Shown: positions 51,134 through 60,133, numbered from the stretch's first letter. The stretch is DNA of 64,000 nt from an uncultured Candidatus Melainabacteria bacterium (GCA_934717855.1 CAKUZI010000006.1:1-64000); one strand, 5' to 3'. Numbers and translations are program-made. The notes: generated by a model from the sequence alone, not told the origin.

Positions 51134-51835
51134 TTAGAAACGCATAGCGTCAACTTGTTTTAGGATATGTTGAATATCTTTAACAAGTTCTGCTTCTATA
51201 TACATAAGCTCTTGTTTTGTGTAGGCATCGCCTTCATATTTCACTTTTGCAAGCTTCAACATAACTATTTTGTTGAAATTTAAGTAGTTAGATACAAATT
51301 CAATTATATCGACAGCTCTATATGGTACTGCGCAATCGTGAAGTCTTAAGACAGAACGAAAAATTACTAATAATGTTTTTATTACGTGGCTTAAAAGTTT
51401 TTTCATTTCTTTGTCTGAGCGAATATTCATTAAAAAGTTATTTTTGTATTTTAAAAGAAGGCTTTTTAATTCAGCTTCGCATTCTAATCGTAAGAAGTAT
51501 TTGTTTATGCTGATAGATTGAACTAAATCTTCGCCATAAATTAGTCTGTAATTTCCTTTGATGTCAGAATATTCAATCGCATAAACATCAAATGAAGAAT
51601 ACCATTCATCTCTGTTCATGATTACGGGAATTGGGTTTTTGGCTTTAACCCATTTTTGTATAGGTTTTGAGATCGCGTACAAGTTTTCTGCACTTAGAGT
51701 ATTTGTAACAATCATTATATTAAGATTGTTTTTTGCATCTTCTACGTTTGCTTGAGAGCCAAACGCAATAATAGATGTCAAATTTTCGCCTAATTCCTTT
51801 TTTAAACTTTCAACTAATTTATCTAGATTTTTCAT
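51134..51835 (-). CDS. Nucleotidyltransferase-fold protein, probably inactive
   Basis: 233 residues. The N-terminal ~100 residues look like a minimal nucleotidyltransferase of the Pol-beta superfamily (LTSIIAFGSQANVEDAKNNLNIMIV), with the GS motif present but Asn replacing the usual metal-binding Asp residues (NLNIMI for DxD). The C-terminal half is helical, as in HEPN-like partners. It ends 24 nt after the next gene upstream (TPM protein), in the same direction. Role unknown. Confidence 0.65.
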   Translation of the reverse strand: MKNLDKLVESLKKELGENLTSIIAFGSQANVEDAKNNLNIMIVTNTLSAENLYAISKPIQKWVKAKNPIPVIMNRDEWYSSFDVYAIEYSDIKGNYRLIYGEDLVQSISINKYFLRLECEAELKSLLLKYKNNFLMNIRSDKEMKKLLSHVIKTLLVIFRSVLRLHDCAVPYRAVDIIEFVSNYLNFNKIVMLKLAKVKYEGDAYTKQELMYIEAELVKDIQHILKQVDAMRF

Positions 51836-51860
51836 TTTTCCCTCTTTTGTTTAGTTTTGT

Positions 51861-52547
51861 TTACCAGCTTCCGGAGCATCCGCATCCGCCAAAGCCTCCA
51901 CCACCGCCGAAACCGCCAAATCTTCCAGAATTGAAACGTCTTCTTGGTGAAAATATGCTCATAATTATTATGAATGGCCAAGCCCACCATGGAACATCAT
52001 TTCTACTTCTTGAGCCTGATGAATTTGTTTGTGGAGGACAGTTCCCTTGAGTTTTGATTTGAACATTTTCTGCTATAGCTACAGTGTTTGCTAAAACGTA
52101 GGCTCCACGGGCAATTCCTTTTTCATAATCGTTGTTTCTGTAGTAAGGAAGAATATCTTCGTCACGAATACTTTCTAAAGTGTTCATTGAGATTTTATTT
52201 TCGAGCCCTGTTCCAAGTTCAATTCTCATTTTTCGTTCATTCGGAGCTGTCAAAAATACGACACCATTGTTTTTGCCGACAGCACCTAATTTGTATGAAC
52301 GACCAATGTCTATCGCAACATCTTCTACAGTTCTACCGTTCAAAGTTGGAAGTGTTACAACAACTAAGTCTGCACCGGATTTTTTCTGTAAATCCCAAAG
52401 GGTCATATTTAAGTCATTTTCTACTTGAGGTGATAATAAATTTGCCTCATCGGCAATAAAACCGTTAAATTTCACGGTTATAGCATTTGCTTGAGAAATA
52501 CTCAAGAACAAAGCCATTAAAATTAATAACCAACATTTCTTAATCAT
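51861..52547 (-). CDS. TPM-domain (YgcG-type) secreted membrane protein
   Basis: 228 residues. A signal peptide (CWLLILMALFLSISQANA) is followed by a TPM domain (about 25-160: FIADEANLLSPQVENDLN; GADLVVVTLPTLNG; GVVFLTAPNERKMRIELG), one TM helix (WWAWPFIIIMSIF) and a Gly/Phe/Arg tail with GCGCSGSW. TPM proteins include photosystem II repair factor Psb32/TLP18.3 relatives, some with phosphatase activity; here the role is unknown. First gene of a pair with the nucleotidyltransferase-fold gene. Confidence 0.85.
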   Translation of the reverse strand: MIKKCWLLILMALFLSISQANAITVKFNGFIADEANLLSPQVENDLNMTLWDLQKKSGADLVVVTLPTLNGRTVEDVAIDIGRSYKLGAVGKNNGVVFLTAPNERKMRIELGTGLENKISMNTLESIRDEDILPYYRNNDYEKGIARGAYVLANTVAIAENVQIKTQGNCPPQTNSSGSRSRNDVPWWAWPFIIIMSIFSPRRRFNSGRFGGFGGGGGFGGCGCSGSW

Positions 52548-52650
52548 AGTGAAATTTTAGCAGTATATACGGTTTATGTCAAGTTTGAATAAAATGTTGT
52601 GAAATAGAGTTTAGATGTAAAAACAAATTCTTGAAATGAGCAAATAAAAA

Positions 52651-52722
52651 AGGCGACACCCAGATTCGAACTGGGGGATAAGAGCTTTGCAGGCTCCTGC
52701 CTTACCACTTGGCCATGTCGCC
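52651..52722 (-). tRNA. tRNA-Cys (anticodon GCA)
   Basis: 72-nt cloverleaf on the - strand: acceptor GGCGACA/TGTCGCC, D-loop AGTGGTAA, anticodon arm GGAGC-CTGCAAA-GCTCT, T-arm CCCAG-TTCGAAT-CTGGG, discriminator U as expected for tRNA-Cys. A T-run follows directly. Confidence 0.96.
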
Positions 52723-52838
52723 GTCCTCGTTACTCTATTCTAAAAAGAAAATAATAAAAAGTCAAGGCAACTAAAATTGCAAAATATAAAAAAATATGTT
52801 AAAATAGAAATGTAAGCATACAATTTGGAGGTTGTTTT

Positions 52839-53588
52839 ATGAAAAAAGAGATGAAAAGAGTTGTCGGGGGGGGGGGCAATCGCGCCGTGAAATTGGGCTT
52901 TACGTTAGCTGAGGTTTTGATTACTCTCGGAATAATTGGCATAGTTGCAGCAATTACACTTCCTAATTTGATTGCAAATCATAAAAAACAGATAATTGAA
53001 ACGAGGTTAGCAAAATTTTATTCAACTGTAAACCAAGCTATTACACAATCAGAAGTTATAAATGGTGATAAAAAATATTGGTTTGATGATTTAGGAGGAG
53101 CGCAAATCGGAGAGGACGGGAAACCAATTGAAGGAAGTTCTGAGGCGCAAAAGTGGTTTAATTCGTATCTTGCACCGTATATGCAAATTACCAAAGAAGA
53201 AATTGATTCTTCAGGTAGGTTAATAATTTATTTCCCAGATGGAAGTGCTGTTAAAACCCGGTTTAGTGATAGTTCAAGGGAATGGATTTTTTATCCGGAA
53301 AAACCAAATAATTGTAGTGAAGCAACTTCCAATTTTGGAAAATGTGCTTTCTTGTTTATGTATTATCCAGCGAAAGCTCCTCATGGAAATGGTACAGAAA
53401 ACAGTGACTTTAAATATCATATTGGAAAAGGTTTTGAGCCATTTAAATGGCACTGGGATGGAGAAGCTACGTCATTGTATGATGGTTGTAAGGAACGTTT
53501 TAGCTATACTATCGAACATGCATATTGTACAGCTTTAATACAACATAATGGTTGGAAAATTCCAAAAGATTATCCAATAAAATTATAA
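52839..53588 (+). CDS. Prepilin-like protein with poly-G tract in the leader
   Basis: 249 residues. The leader is unusually long (MKKEMKRVVGGGGNRAVKLG) before the cleavage motif G|FTLAEVLITLGIIG. Eleven consecutive G bases (52866-52876) encode VVGGGG. The body is Trp/Tyr-rich and ends CTALIQHNGWKIPKDYP as in the 27848 and 60172 genes. TTGGAGG precedes the ATG. Single-base slippage in the tract would frameshift the whole protein. Confidence 0.88.
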   Translation: MKKEMKRVVGGGGNRAVKLGFTLAEVLITLGIIGIVAAITLPNLIANHKKQIIETRLAKFYSTVNQAITQSEVINGDKKYWFDDLGGAQIGEDGKPIEGSSEAQKWFNSYLAPYMQITKEEIDSSGRLIIYFPDGSAVKTRFSDSSREWIFYPEKPNNCSEATSNFGKCAFLFMYYPAKAPHGNGTENSDFKYHIGKGFEPFKWHWDGEATSLYDGCKERFSYTIEHAYCTALIQHNGWKIPKDYPIKL

Positions 53589-53765
53589 TCGTTAATAAGC
53601 AGACCAAATACCAATTTTTCAAGTATTGGATAATAATTCTCATAAAATTTGATGCCTATGGAAGCTAAGGTTAAGGAGCAAATAGGTTAATATTTATTAA
53701 AAATTAAGCAATTATTCTGCAATAATTTACTTAATATAAATATAGGGAAATTAAAAGGAATTGTT

Positions 53766-54071
53766 ATGCTAAGAAAAATTCTAGCTACAATGGTTAACGG
53801 TTGTAAAAATAGAATACATTTGTATCCCAAACTGTTTAAGTCGAATAGTGTTTGGGCGCCAAGGATTGCTAAAAATATAACGCCTTGTGAAAAACATATT
53901 TTTGAAAATTATATTCTAACGAAAAATAAAGTTAGAAATGATGTTGCAGATGTAATCGTAAATAATAAAGCAGCAATGCAGATGTATTGTGCTACCGGTC
54001 AAGTAGCCGGAAATCAATCAGTTATGCAAATACTTGATAATCTTGATGATTTTATCAGGTTTTTAACATAA
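53766..54071 (+). CDS. Uncharacterised 101-aa basic protein
   Basis: Not recognised. Small, Lys/Asn-rich and helical (MLRKILATMVNGCKNRIHL; NDVADVIVNNKAAMQMY), without a clear TM segment. AAAAGGAA lies about 8 nt before the ATG. It is nearly back-to-back (2 bp) with the convergent Xre gene. The preceding 177-bp gap shows nothing else. Confidence 0.6.
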   Translation: MLRKILATMVNGCKNRIHLYPKLFKSNSVWAPRIAKNITPCEKHIFENYILTKNKVRNDVADVIVNNKAAMQMYCATGQVAGNQSVMQILDNLDDFIRFLT

Positions 54072-54073
54072 AA

Positions 54074-54289
54074 TTAAAATTCGAAAAATTCTTTTATCGG
54101 TATATCAAGAGCATTTGCTAGTTTCAATATTGTTCTTATGCCTGGTTTGTTAATACTTACTTCTATTTTGCCGAGATAATCAAGGCTAATTCCTGCTTTT
54201 TCTGCAAGTTTTTCTTGTGTTAAATAAGCGTTTTCGCGTAGTGTTTTAATTCGTTTACCTAGTAATTTATAAAACTCAATTTCGTCCAT
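54074..54289 (-). CDS. Small Xre-family regulator, 71 aa
   Basis: A single HTH domain (ENAYLTQEKLAEKAGISLDY, then a KPGIRTILKLANAL helix). Similar in size and layout to the 72-aa regulator at 27520, and likewise divergent from a pilin-like gene. The 70-bp divergent gap contains repeated TTACTGGATAT words. No Shine-Dalgarno; a TAATAT box ends 6 nt before the ATG. Confidence 0.87.
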   Translation of the reverse strand: MDEIEFYKLLGKRIKTLRENAYLTQEKLAEKAGISLDYLGKIEVSINKPGIRTILKLANALDIPIKEFFEF

Positions 54290-54296
54290 TTGACAA

Positions 54297-54342
54297 TATT
54301 ACTGGATATAGTAACATAATGTTACTGGATATTATGTCGTAA
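54297..54342. promoter_or_regulatory. Candidate operator between the Xre and pilin-like genes
   Basis: Two direct TTACTGGATAT words surround a perfect AGTAACAT/ATGTTACT inverted repeat in the divergent promoter region. A natural binding site for the adjacent 71-aa regulator. Confidence 0.55.
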
Positions 54343-54359
54343 AAAGTGGGTATATTTAT

Positions 54360-55163
54360 ATGATTGAAAAAGATAAAGAAGTATGTAATAATTGTGATAT
54401 GGAATATCACAATTATAAAAAAGCATTCACCTTAGCAGAAGTTCTTATAACTTTGGGGATTATTGGAGTTGTTGCTGCGTTAACAATGCCTACTGTTATT
54501 CAAAATTATAAGAAAAAACAAGCAGTAACTCAGTTAAAAGCAACTTATTCTATACTAGCGCAAGCTTTTGAACATGCGCAAGCAGATTATGGGGATATGA
54601 GTAACTGGGGGCTAAATGAATATTATGGAACTCCATCATCAGGAGCAAATGAAATAACAACAAAAGTTGTAGAAACGTATTTTATTCCTTATGTAAAGCC
54701 TCTCAAAAATAATGGTATAACCTCTTTTCAAAAGTTGGGTTACAGTGGGATATACGCTTTAAATGGAAAAACAGATAGAAATCTCTTGGGACATTGGAGA
54801 TATATTATATTTCTTTCTAATGGAACAATAGTTGCTTTTAATATGGATGGACATTGTTATGGTGAGGAAGGAACTAATGAAAATGGAAATTGGTATTGTA
54901 CTGACTACCGAAATACTAATATATACATAGTTGTGGATATTAATGGTAAGAAGCACCCAAATACGCTTGGAAAAGATGTTTTTGTTATGTCTGTAAATTC
55001 TTCAACAAATAAATTTGAGTTTTATAATTACTCTAATACTGCTAATGATAGGAATTGGCTATTAAGAGTTTGTAACAAAAATGCGACTGATGATGGGGGA
55101 GAAAGTCGTCATTGTGGTCGTTTAATACAACTAGATGGCTGGAAAATAAATTATGATTGGTAA
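54360..55163 (+). CDS. Prepilin-like protein
   Basis: 267 residues from the first ATG; leader about 22 residues (MIEKDKEVCNNCDMEYHNYKKA in full, of which the last is before FTLAEVLITLGIIG). The C-terminus ends CGRLIQLDGWKINYDW, a divergent version of the shared tail. An in-frame ATG at 54399 would give a shorter leader but sits in the stem of a perfect inverted repeat (54388-54400 with 54404-54416). Neither start has a clear Shine-Dalgarno. Likely controlled by the divergent Xre regulator. Confidence 0.85.
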   Translation: MIEKDKEVCNNCDMEYHNYKKAFTLAEVLITLGIIGVVAALTMPTVIQNYKKKQAVTQLKATYSILAQAFEHAQADYGDMSNWGLNEYYGTPSSGANEITTKVVETYFIPYVKPLKNNGITSFQKLGYSGIYALNGKTDRNLLGHWRYIIFLSNGTIVAFNMDGHCYGEEGTNENGNWYCTDYRNTNIYIVVDINGKKHPNTLGKDVFVMSVNSSTNKFEFYNYSNTANDRNWLLRVCNKNATDDGGESRHCGRLIQLDGWKINYDW

Positions 55164-55210
55164 ACTGTATTAAAAAATTGTGAACTAAGAATATAAAAGC
55201 GTAAAAATAA

Positions 55211-55236
55211 AAGAACCGCCATTTCTGACGGTTCTT
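55211..55236. terminator. Intrinsic terminator between pilin-like gene and adhE
   Basis: AAGAACCG (55211-55218) pairs with CGGTTCTT (55229-55236). T-rich stretches on both strands allow it to end both convergent genes. Confidence 0.75.
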
Positions 55237-55261
55237 CTTTATTTTATAAGCGGTTACGCTC

Positions 55262-57934
55262 CTATTTTGTAGGGTAGTAATCTCTAACAACACCGTTGAA
55301 TGCGTCGATATAAATTGCTTTAATATCTTCCATCAATGGGTATGCAGGGTTTGCACCTGTACATTGGTCGTCAAATGCAAGTTCTACCATTTCATCCAAT
55401 TTAGCGTTGAAGTCTTCTTCTGATACACCAAATTCTTTAATAGAGAATGGCAAGTTGATTTTCTTCATCAAATCTTCAATAGCTTTGATGTACAATTCAA
55501 CTTTTTCATCATCAGTTTTTCCGCCCAAACCAAGTTCGTCAGCGATTTGACCATATTTAGCCTTAGCGTTAGGGAACTTGTATTGAGGGAAGATTGCTTG
55601 TTTTTTAGGACAATCAACTGCGTTGTATTTGATGATTTGTCTGAACAACAATGCGTTTGCAACACCGTGTGGTACGTGGAACATTGCACCAAGTTTGTGA
55701 GCCATTGAGTGGCACAAACCTAGGAATGAGTTAGCAAATGCCATACCTGCAATTGTTGCTGCGTAGTGCATTTTTTCTCTTGCAATTGGATCGTTAGCAC
55801 CTTCTTTGTATGATCTTTCTAAGTATCTGAAGATAAGTTTAGCTGCTTCCAAAGCGTTTGAGTTTGTGAAGTTAGTAGCCATACAAGATACGTAAGCTTC
55901 TGTTGCGTGAACCAAAGCGTCGATACCAGATGCAGCTGTCAATCCTTTTGGCATGCCATCAACGAAGTTAGGGTCGATGATTGACATATTTGGAGTCAAA
56001 GCATAATCTGCAATCGCATATTTTACGTGAGTTTCATCATCAGTGATGATTGCGAAAGGTGTAACTTCTGAACCTGTACCTGAAGTTGTAGGAATAGCAA
56101 CCATAGTAGCTTTTTTGCCAAGTTCAGGAATTTTACAAATTCTTTTTCTGATATCTAAGAATCTCATTGCGATATCTTCAAAGTTTGTATCAGGTTGTTC
56201 ATACAATAACCACATAATTTTAGCTGCGTCCATCGGAGAACCACCACCTAATGAAATGATTACATCAGGTTCGAATGGTTTCATAATATCCATAGCTTGG
56301 TTAATTGTTGACAATGTAGGATCCGGTTTAACGTCGAAGAATACTTCGTGATCCATGCCGATTTCGTCCAAAACTTTGATAATGCTGTCAACAGCACCAG
56401 AGTTGAACAAGAATCTGTCTGTTACGATAAATGCACGTTTTTTGCCTTCAAGTTCACGAAGAGCTAGATCAACAGCGCCTCTTTTGAAGTAAACTTTTGG
56501 CGGAACTTTGAACCAAAGCATATTTTCTCTCCTTTCAGCAACTGTTTTGTAGTTCAATAAGTTTTCAACACCGATGTTACCTGAAACGGCGTTTTTACCC
56601 CAAGAACCGCAACCCAATGATAATGACGGTTCAAGTTTGAAGTTGTACAAGTCACCGATACCACCCAATGCTGATGGAGAGTTAATCAATACACGGCAAG
56701 CAGGCATCATGTTAGCGTATTTGTCAATTCTTTCTTGGCTTCTAGCATCTGTGTAAAGGTCTGCTGTGTGACCTGCGCCACCTTTTGAAACCAATTCAAA
56801 TGCAACTTGTGCAGCAGCTTCAAAATCTTTTGCTCTGTACATAGTTAAGATTGGAGAAAGTTTTTCTCTTGAGAATGGATCTTCCCAATCAACAGAAGGT
56901 CTTTCTGCCAACAAGATTTTTGCAGTTTTTGGAATTTCAAAACCTGACAATTTAGCGATGTTGTAAGCGCTTTGACCAACGATGTCAGGGTGAGCTGTAC
57001 CACGTTTAGGATCGATGAATGGAAGATCGATCATTTTCTTTTCTTCGGCAGCGTTCAAAAGATATGCACCTCTGTAGATGAATTCTTTTTTAACAGCTTC
57101 GTAAACTTCGTCAACAACAACAACTGATTGTTCAGAAGCACAAATCATACCGTTGTCGAAAGTTTTTGACATCAAAATTGAAGAAACAGCCATTTGAATA
57201 TCAGCAGTTTCATCAATCAAAGCACAAGCGTTACCAGGGCCAACACCTAATGCAGGGTTCCCTGATGAATATGCAGCTTTAACCATGCCAGGGCCACCTG
57301 TTGCCAAAATGCAAGCGATGTTAGGGTGTTGCATCAATTGGCTAGACAATTCGATAGATGGAACATCAATCCAACCGATAATATCTTCCGGAGCACCAGC
57401 TTTTACAGCAGCTTCATAAACCAATTTTGCAGCTGCAATTGTTGATTTTGTAGCTCTAGGGTGTGGTGAGAAGATGATAGCGTTTCTTGTTTTCAAAGCG
57501 ATTAATGATTTGAAAATTGCAGTTGAAGTTGGGTTAGTTGTAGGAACGATACCTGCAATAACACCAAGAGGTTCAGCAACAATTTTAATACCGTTTGCTT
57601 TGTCTTCTTTGATTACACCACAAGTTTTAGCGTTTTTGTGCTTGTTGTAAATATATTCTGATGCGAAGTGGTTTTTGATAATTTTATCTTCCAAAACACC
57701 CATTCCTGTTTCTTCGTGAGCCAATCTAGCCAAAGGAATACGAGCTTTGTCTGCAGCTGTAGCTGCAGCTTTGAAAATTGCATCAACTTGTTCTTGAGTA
57801 AATGTTGCAAAAATCTTTTGAGCTTTTTTAGCTCTTTCGATAAGCAATTCCAATTGTTCAGCACTGTCAACAAGAGAAGACTTGTTTAGGGTCTTTTCAA
57901 GGTTTTCAACAGTCTTTTTGCTTTTTGTTGTCAT
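55262..57934 (-). CDS. adhE: Bifunctional acetaldehyde-CoA/alcohol dehydrogenase
   Basis: Fermentative conversion of acetyl-CoA to ethanol with oxidation of two NADH. 890 residues: an N-terminal aldehyde dehydrogenase domain (about 1-440) with the catalytic Cys in NGMICASEQSVVV, a linker, and a C-terminal iron-dependent alcohol dehydrogenase (about 450-890) with GGGSPMDAAK and the Fe-binding His residues in GLCHSMAHKLGAMFHVPHG. The ATG at 57934 follows AAGGAGAA. A Rex-type operator lies 64 bp upstream, fitting NADH-responsive control. Confidence 0.97.
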   Translation of the reverse strand: MTTKSKKTVENLEKTLNKSSLVDSAEQLELLIERAKKAQKIFATFTQEQVDAIFKAAATAADKARIPLARLAHEETGMGVLEDKIIKNHFASEYIYNKHKNAKTCGVIKEDKANGIKIVAEPLGVIAGIVPTTNPTSTAIFKSLIALKTRNAIIFSPHPRATKSTIAAAKLVYEAAVKAGAPEDIIGWIDVPSIELSSQLMQHPNIACILATGGPGMVKAAYSSGNPALGVGPGNACALIDETADIQMAVSSILMSKTFDNGMICASEQSVVVVDEVYEAVKKEFIYRGAYLLNAAEEKKMIDLPFIDPKRGTAHPDIVGQSAYNIAKLSGFEIPKTAKILLAERPSVDWEDPFSREKLSPILTMYRAKDFEAAAQVAFELVSKGGAGHTADLYTDARSQERIDKYANMMPACRVLINSPSALGGIGDLYNFKLEPSLSLGCGSWGKNAVSGNIGVENLLNYKTVAERRENMLWFKVPPKVYFKRGAVDLALRELEGKKRAFIVTDRFLFNSGAVDSIIKVLDEIGMDHEVFFDVKPDPTLSTINQAMDIMKPFEPDVIISLGGGSPMDAAKIMWLLYEQPDTNFEDIAMRFLDIRKRICKIPELGKKATMVAIPTTSGTGSEVTPFAIITDDETHVKYAIADYALTPNMSIIDPNFVDGMPKGLTAASGIDALVHATEAYVSCMATNFTNSNALEAAKLIFRYLERSYKEGANDPIAREKMHYAATIAGMAFANSFLGLCHSMAHKLGAMFHVPHGVANALLFRQIIKYNAVDCPKKQAIFPQYKFPNAKAKYGQIADELGLGGKTDDEKVELYIKAIEDLMKKINLPFSIKEFGVSEEDFNAKLDEMVELAFDDQCTGANPAYPLMEDIKAIYIDAFNGVVRDYYPTK

Positions 57935-57997
57935 ATATTTTTCTCCTTGTATATTGTGCAAGACGCACATTTAGTAAATAAAGTTTTTGAGATTTAT

Positions 57998-58015
57998 TCG
58001 TGAATTATTTCACAA
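57998..58015. promoter_or_regulatory. Rex-type operator upstream of adhE
   Basis: On the - strand the site reads TTGTGAAATAATTCACGA, matching the Rex consensus TTGTGAAnnnnTTCACAA at all but one position. Rex releases DNA when NADH/NAD is high and commonly controls adhE in anaerobes. The rex gene itself is not in the window. Apart from this site and the atpD promoter, the 57935-58251 gap shows nothing else recognisable. Confidence 0.75.
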
Positions 58016-58198
58016 TTACATTATAAAATAAAGTTAACATAAAAGCAAGTGTAAAATTTACAATCTTTATAGAAATTTAATATGCTTGTAAATCGCTGTC
58101 TGAACAAGGTATTAAGGTTTATTTGAAAATGTTGCTTGAGTGGTATAAATTGTATAATTACTGTTGGCTGGCTTTGCTATGTCGACGATGAAATTATA

Positions 58199-58226
58199 TT
58201 GTCAAAATTTTTTCTTGTATTATAAT
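58199..58226 (+). promoter_or_regulatory. Promoter of atpD-atpC
   Basis: TTGTCA (58199-58204), 16-nt spacer, TATAAT (58221-58226), with a Shine-Dalgarno before the ATG at 58252. Confidence 0.65.
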
Positions 58227-58251
58227 TGGTTTATCGAAAAGGAGAGAGGAA

Positions 58252-59658
58252 ATGGAAACATTAACGAAACAAGAGGGATTAATTACAAAGATTATCGGTC
58301 CCGTTATTGACGTTGAATTTCAACAAGGCGAATTGCCTGAAATATATACAGCACTTCATATAAACAAAGAAGATGGTTCTTTTGTTGTTGCAGAAGTTCA
58401 ACAAATGCTTGGCGGAAACAAGGTTCGAACAGTTGCAATGTCTTCTACAGATGGTTTGAAAAGAGGCATGAAAGTTTTTAACACAAATGAACCTATTAAA
58501 ATTCCTGTAGGAAAACCTATTTTGGGTAGAATTTTAAACGTTACAGGCGATCCTGTTGATAAAATGGGAGCAATTGAAACTGATACATATTTACCAATTC
58601 ATAGAGAATCTCCAAAATTGGTAGATCAAAACACAAATGTAGAAGTTTTGGAAACTGGTATTAAGGCTATTGACTTGCTTCAACCATACCAAAAAGGTGG
58701 AAAAATCGGCTTGTTTGGTGGTGCCGGTGTTGGTAAAACAGTTTTGATTATGGAACTTATCCACAACATTGCAATGGAACACTCCGGAGTATCTGTGTTT
58801 GGTGGTGTTGGAGAAAGAACTCGTGAAGGTAATGACCTTTGGAACGAAATGAAAGAATCAGGCGTTATCGACAAAGTTGCACTGATTTACGGTCAGATGA
58901 ATGAGCCACCAGGAGCCAGAATGAGAGTTGGGCTTTCAGCTTTGACTGCTGCTGAATATTTCAGAGATTTTTCAAAGCAGGATGTACTTTTATTTGTAGA
59001 TAATATTTTCAGATTTACTCAGGCTGGTTCAGAAGTTTCAGCTTTGCTAGGACGTATGCCATCTGCTGTTGGTTATCAGCCAACATTGGCGAATGAAATG
59101 GGTGAATTGCAAGAAAGAATTACATCTACAAAAGATGGTTCTATCACGTCAGTTCAAGCAATTTACGTTCCGGCAGATGACTTGACAGACCCTGCTCCGG
59201 CTACAACATTCTCCCACCTTGATGCATCAACTGTATTATCAAGACAAATTGCGTCATTAGGGATTTATCCGGCAGTTGATCCTCTTGAATCTTCTTCAAG
59301 AGTTCTTGATCCAAATATTATTGGTGAAGAACATTACAATACAACAAGACGTGTTTTAGAAATTCTTCAAAAATATAAGGAATTGCAAGATATTATTGCA
59401 ATTTTAGGTATGGATGAATTATCAGAAGAAGATAAAGAAACTGTTAATAGAGCAAGAAAAATTCAAAAATTCTTGTCACAACCGTTCTTTGTTGCCGAAA
59501 AATTCTCAGGTATTGACGGGAAATACGTAAAACTTGAAGATACAATTAGAGGTTTCAAAGAAATTATTGAAGGTAAACATGACAATTTGCCTGAGCAAGC
59601 TTTCTATATGGTAGGTACTATTGAAGAAGCTGTTGAAAAAGCAAAAACTTTAAAATAG
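58252..59658 (+). CDS. atpD: ATP synthase F1 subunit beta
   Basis: Catalytic F1 subunit. 468 residues: P-loop GGAGVGKTVLI (about 155-165), GERTREGNDLW, the FVDNIFRFTQAGSEVSALLGRMPSAVGYQP signature (quoted here as SALLGRMPSAVGYQP) and the DELSEEDK catch region (DELSEED replaces DELSD-type, a conservative variant). AGGAGAGAGG precedes the ATG. It pairs only with atpC, as in cyanobacteria where atpB-E lie apart from the other subunits. Confidence 0.98.
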   Translation: METLTKQEGLITKIIGPVIDVEFQQGELPEIYTALHINKEDGSFVVAEVQQMLGGNKVRTVAMSSTDGLKRGMKVFNTNEPIKIPVGKPILGRILNVTGDPVDKMGAIETDTYLPIHRESPKLVDQNTNVEVLETGIKAIDLLQPYQKGGKIGLFGGAGVGKTVLIMELIHNIAMEHSGVSVFGGVGERTREGNDLWNEMKESGVIDKVALIYGQMNEPPGARMRVGLSALTAAEYFRDFSKQDVLLFVDNIFRFTQAGSEVSALLGRMPSAVGYQPTLANEMGELQERITSTKDGSITSVQAIYVPADDLTDPAPATTFSHLDASTVLSRQIASLGIYPAVDPLESSSRVLDPNIIGEEHYNTTRRVLEILQKYKELQDIIAILGMDELSEEDKETVNRARKIQKFLSQPFFVAEKFSGIDGKYVKLEDTIRGFKEIIEGKHDNLPEQAFYMVGTIEEAVEKAKTLK

Positions 59659-59725
59659 TGAATGGTGAATAGTGAGTGGTGAATTGTCCGTTTTAAAAGA
59701 TAGTTCACCATTTGCACCGTTACAT
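59657..59725. repeat. Inverted-repeat element C-type, between atpD and atpC
   Basis: Tandem-like GTGAATGGTGAATAGTGAGT words, with AATGGTGAA (59661-59669) complementary to TTCACCATT (59704-59712). Same vocabulary as at 24088 and 60811. Confidence 0.75.
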
Positions 59726-59736
59726 GAGGAATAATT

Positions 59737-60129
59737 ATGCACTTAAAAATAATTACACACGAACGAGTTGTGTTTGACGAAAATGTGGATGAAATTTATA
59801 CAAAAACGACAGATGGTGAAATCGGAATTTTGAAAAATCACGTTCCTGTTATGACAGCTTTAGATATTGGTGTAACTAAGGCGGTAAAAGATAATGAACC
59901 TATATACTTTACAACGATGGGCGGGGTTTTGCAGTTTAAGGATGATGAAGCTCTTATTCTTACAACAACAGCAGAGCGCGGTGACGAAATCGATGTTGCC
60001 AGAGCAAAAGAGGCATTGAGTCGAGCAAAGGCAAGATTAGAAGATTCAGAGGCAGAAATTGATGCAAAACGTGCAGAAGCTTCAATTGCAAGGGCAATGG
60101 CAAGACTAAAAGCAACTTTGAATTCATAA
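59737..60129 (+). CDS. atpC: ATP synthase F1 subunit epsilon
   Basis: 130 residues: N-terminal beta-sandwich (LKIITHERVVFDENVDEIY; DGEIGILKNHVPVMTALDIG) and C-terminal helical hairpin rich in Ala/Arg/Glu. It couples the rotor and regulates ATPase activity. Separated from atpD by a repeat element, with its own GAGGA site. Followed by a strong bidirectional terminator. Confidence 0.95.
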   Translation: MHLKIITHERVVFDENVDEIYTKTTDGEIGILKNHVPVMTALDIGVTKAVKDNEPIYFTTMGGVLQFKDDEALILTTTAERGDEIDVARAKEALSRAKARLEDSEAEIDAKRAEASIARAMARLKATLNS

Positions 60130-60133
60130 TTAA

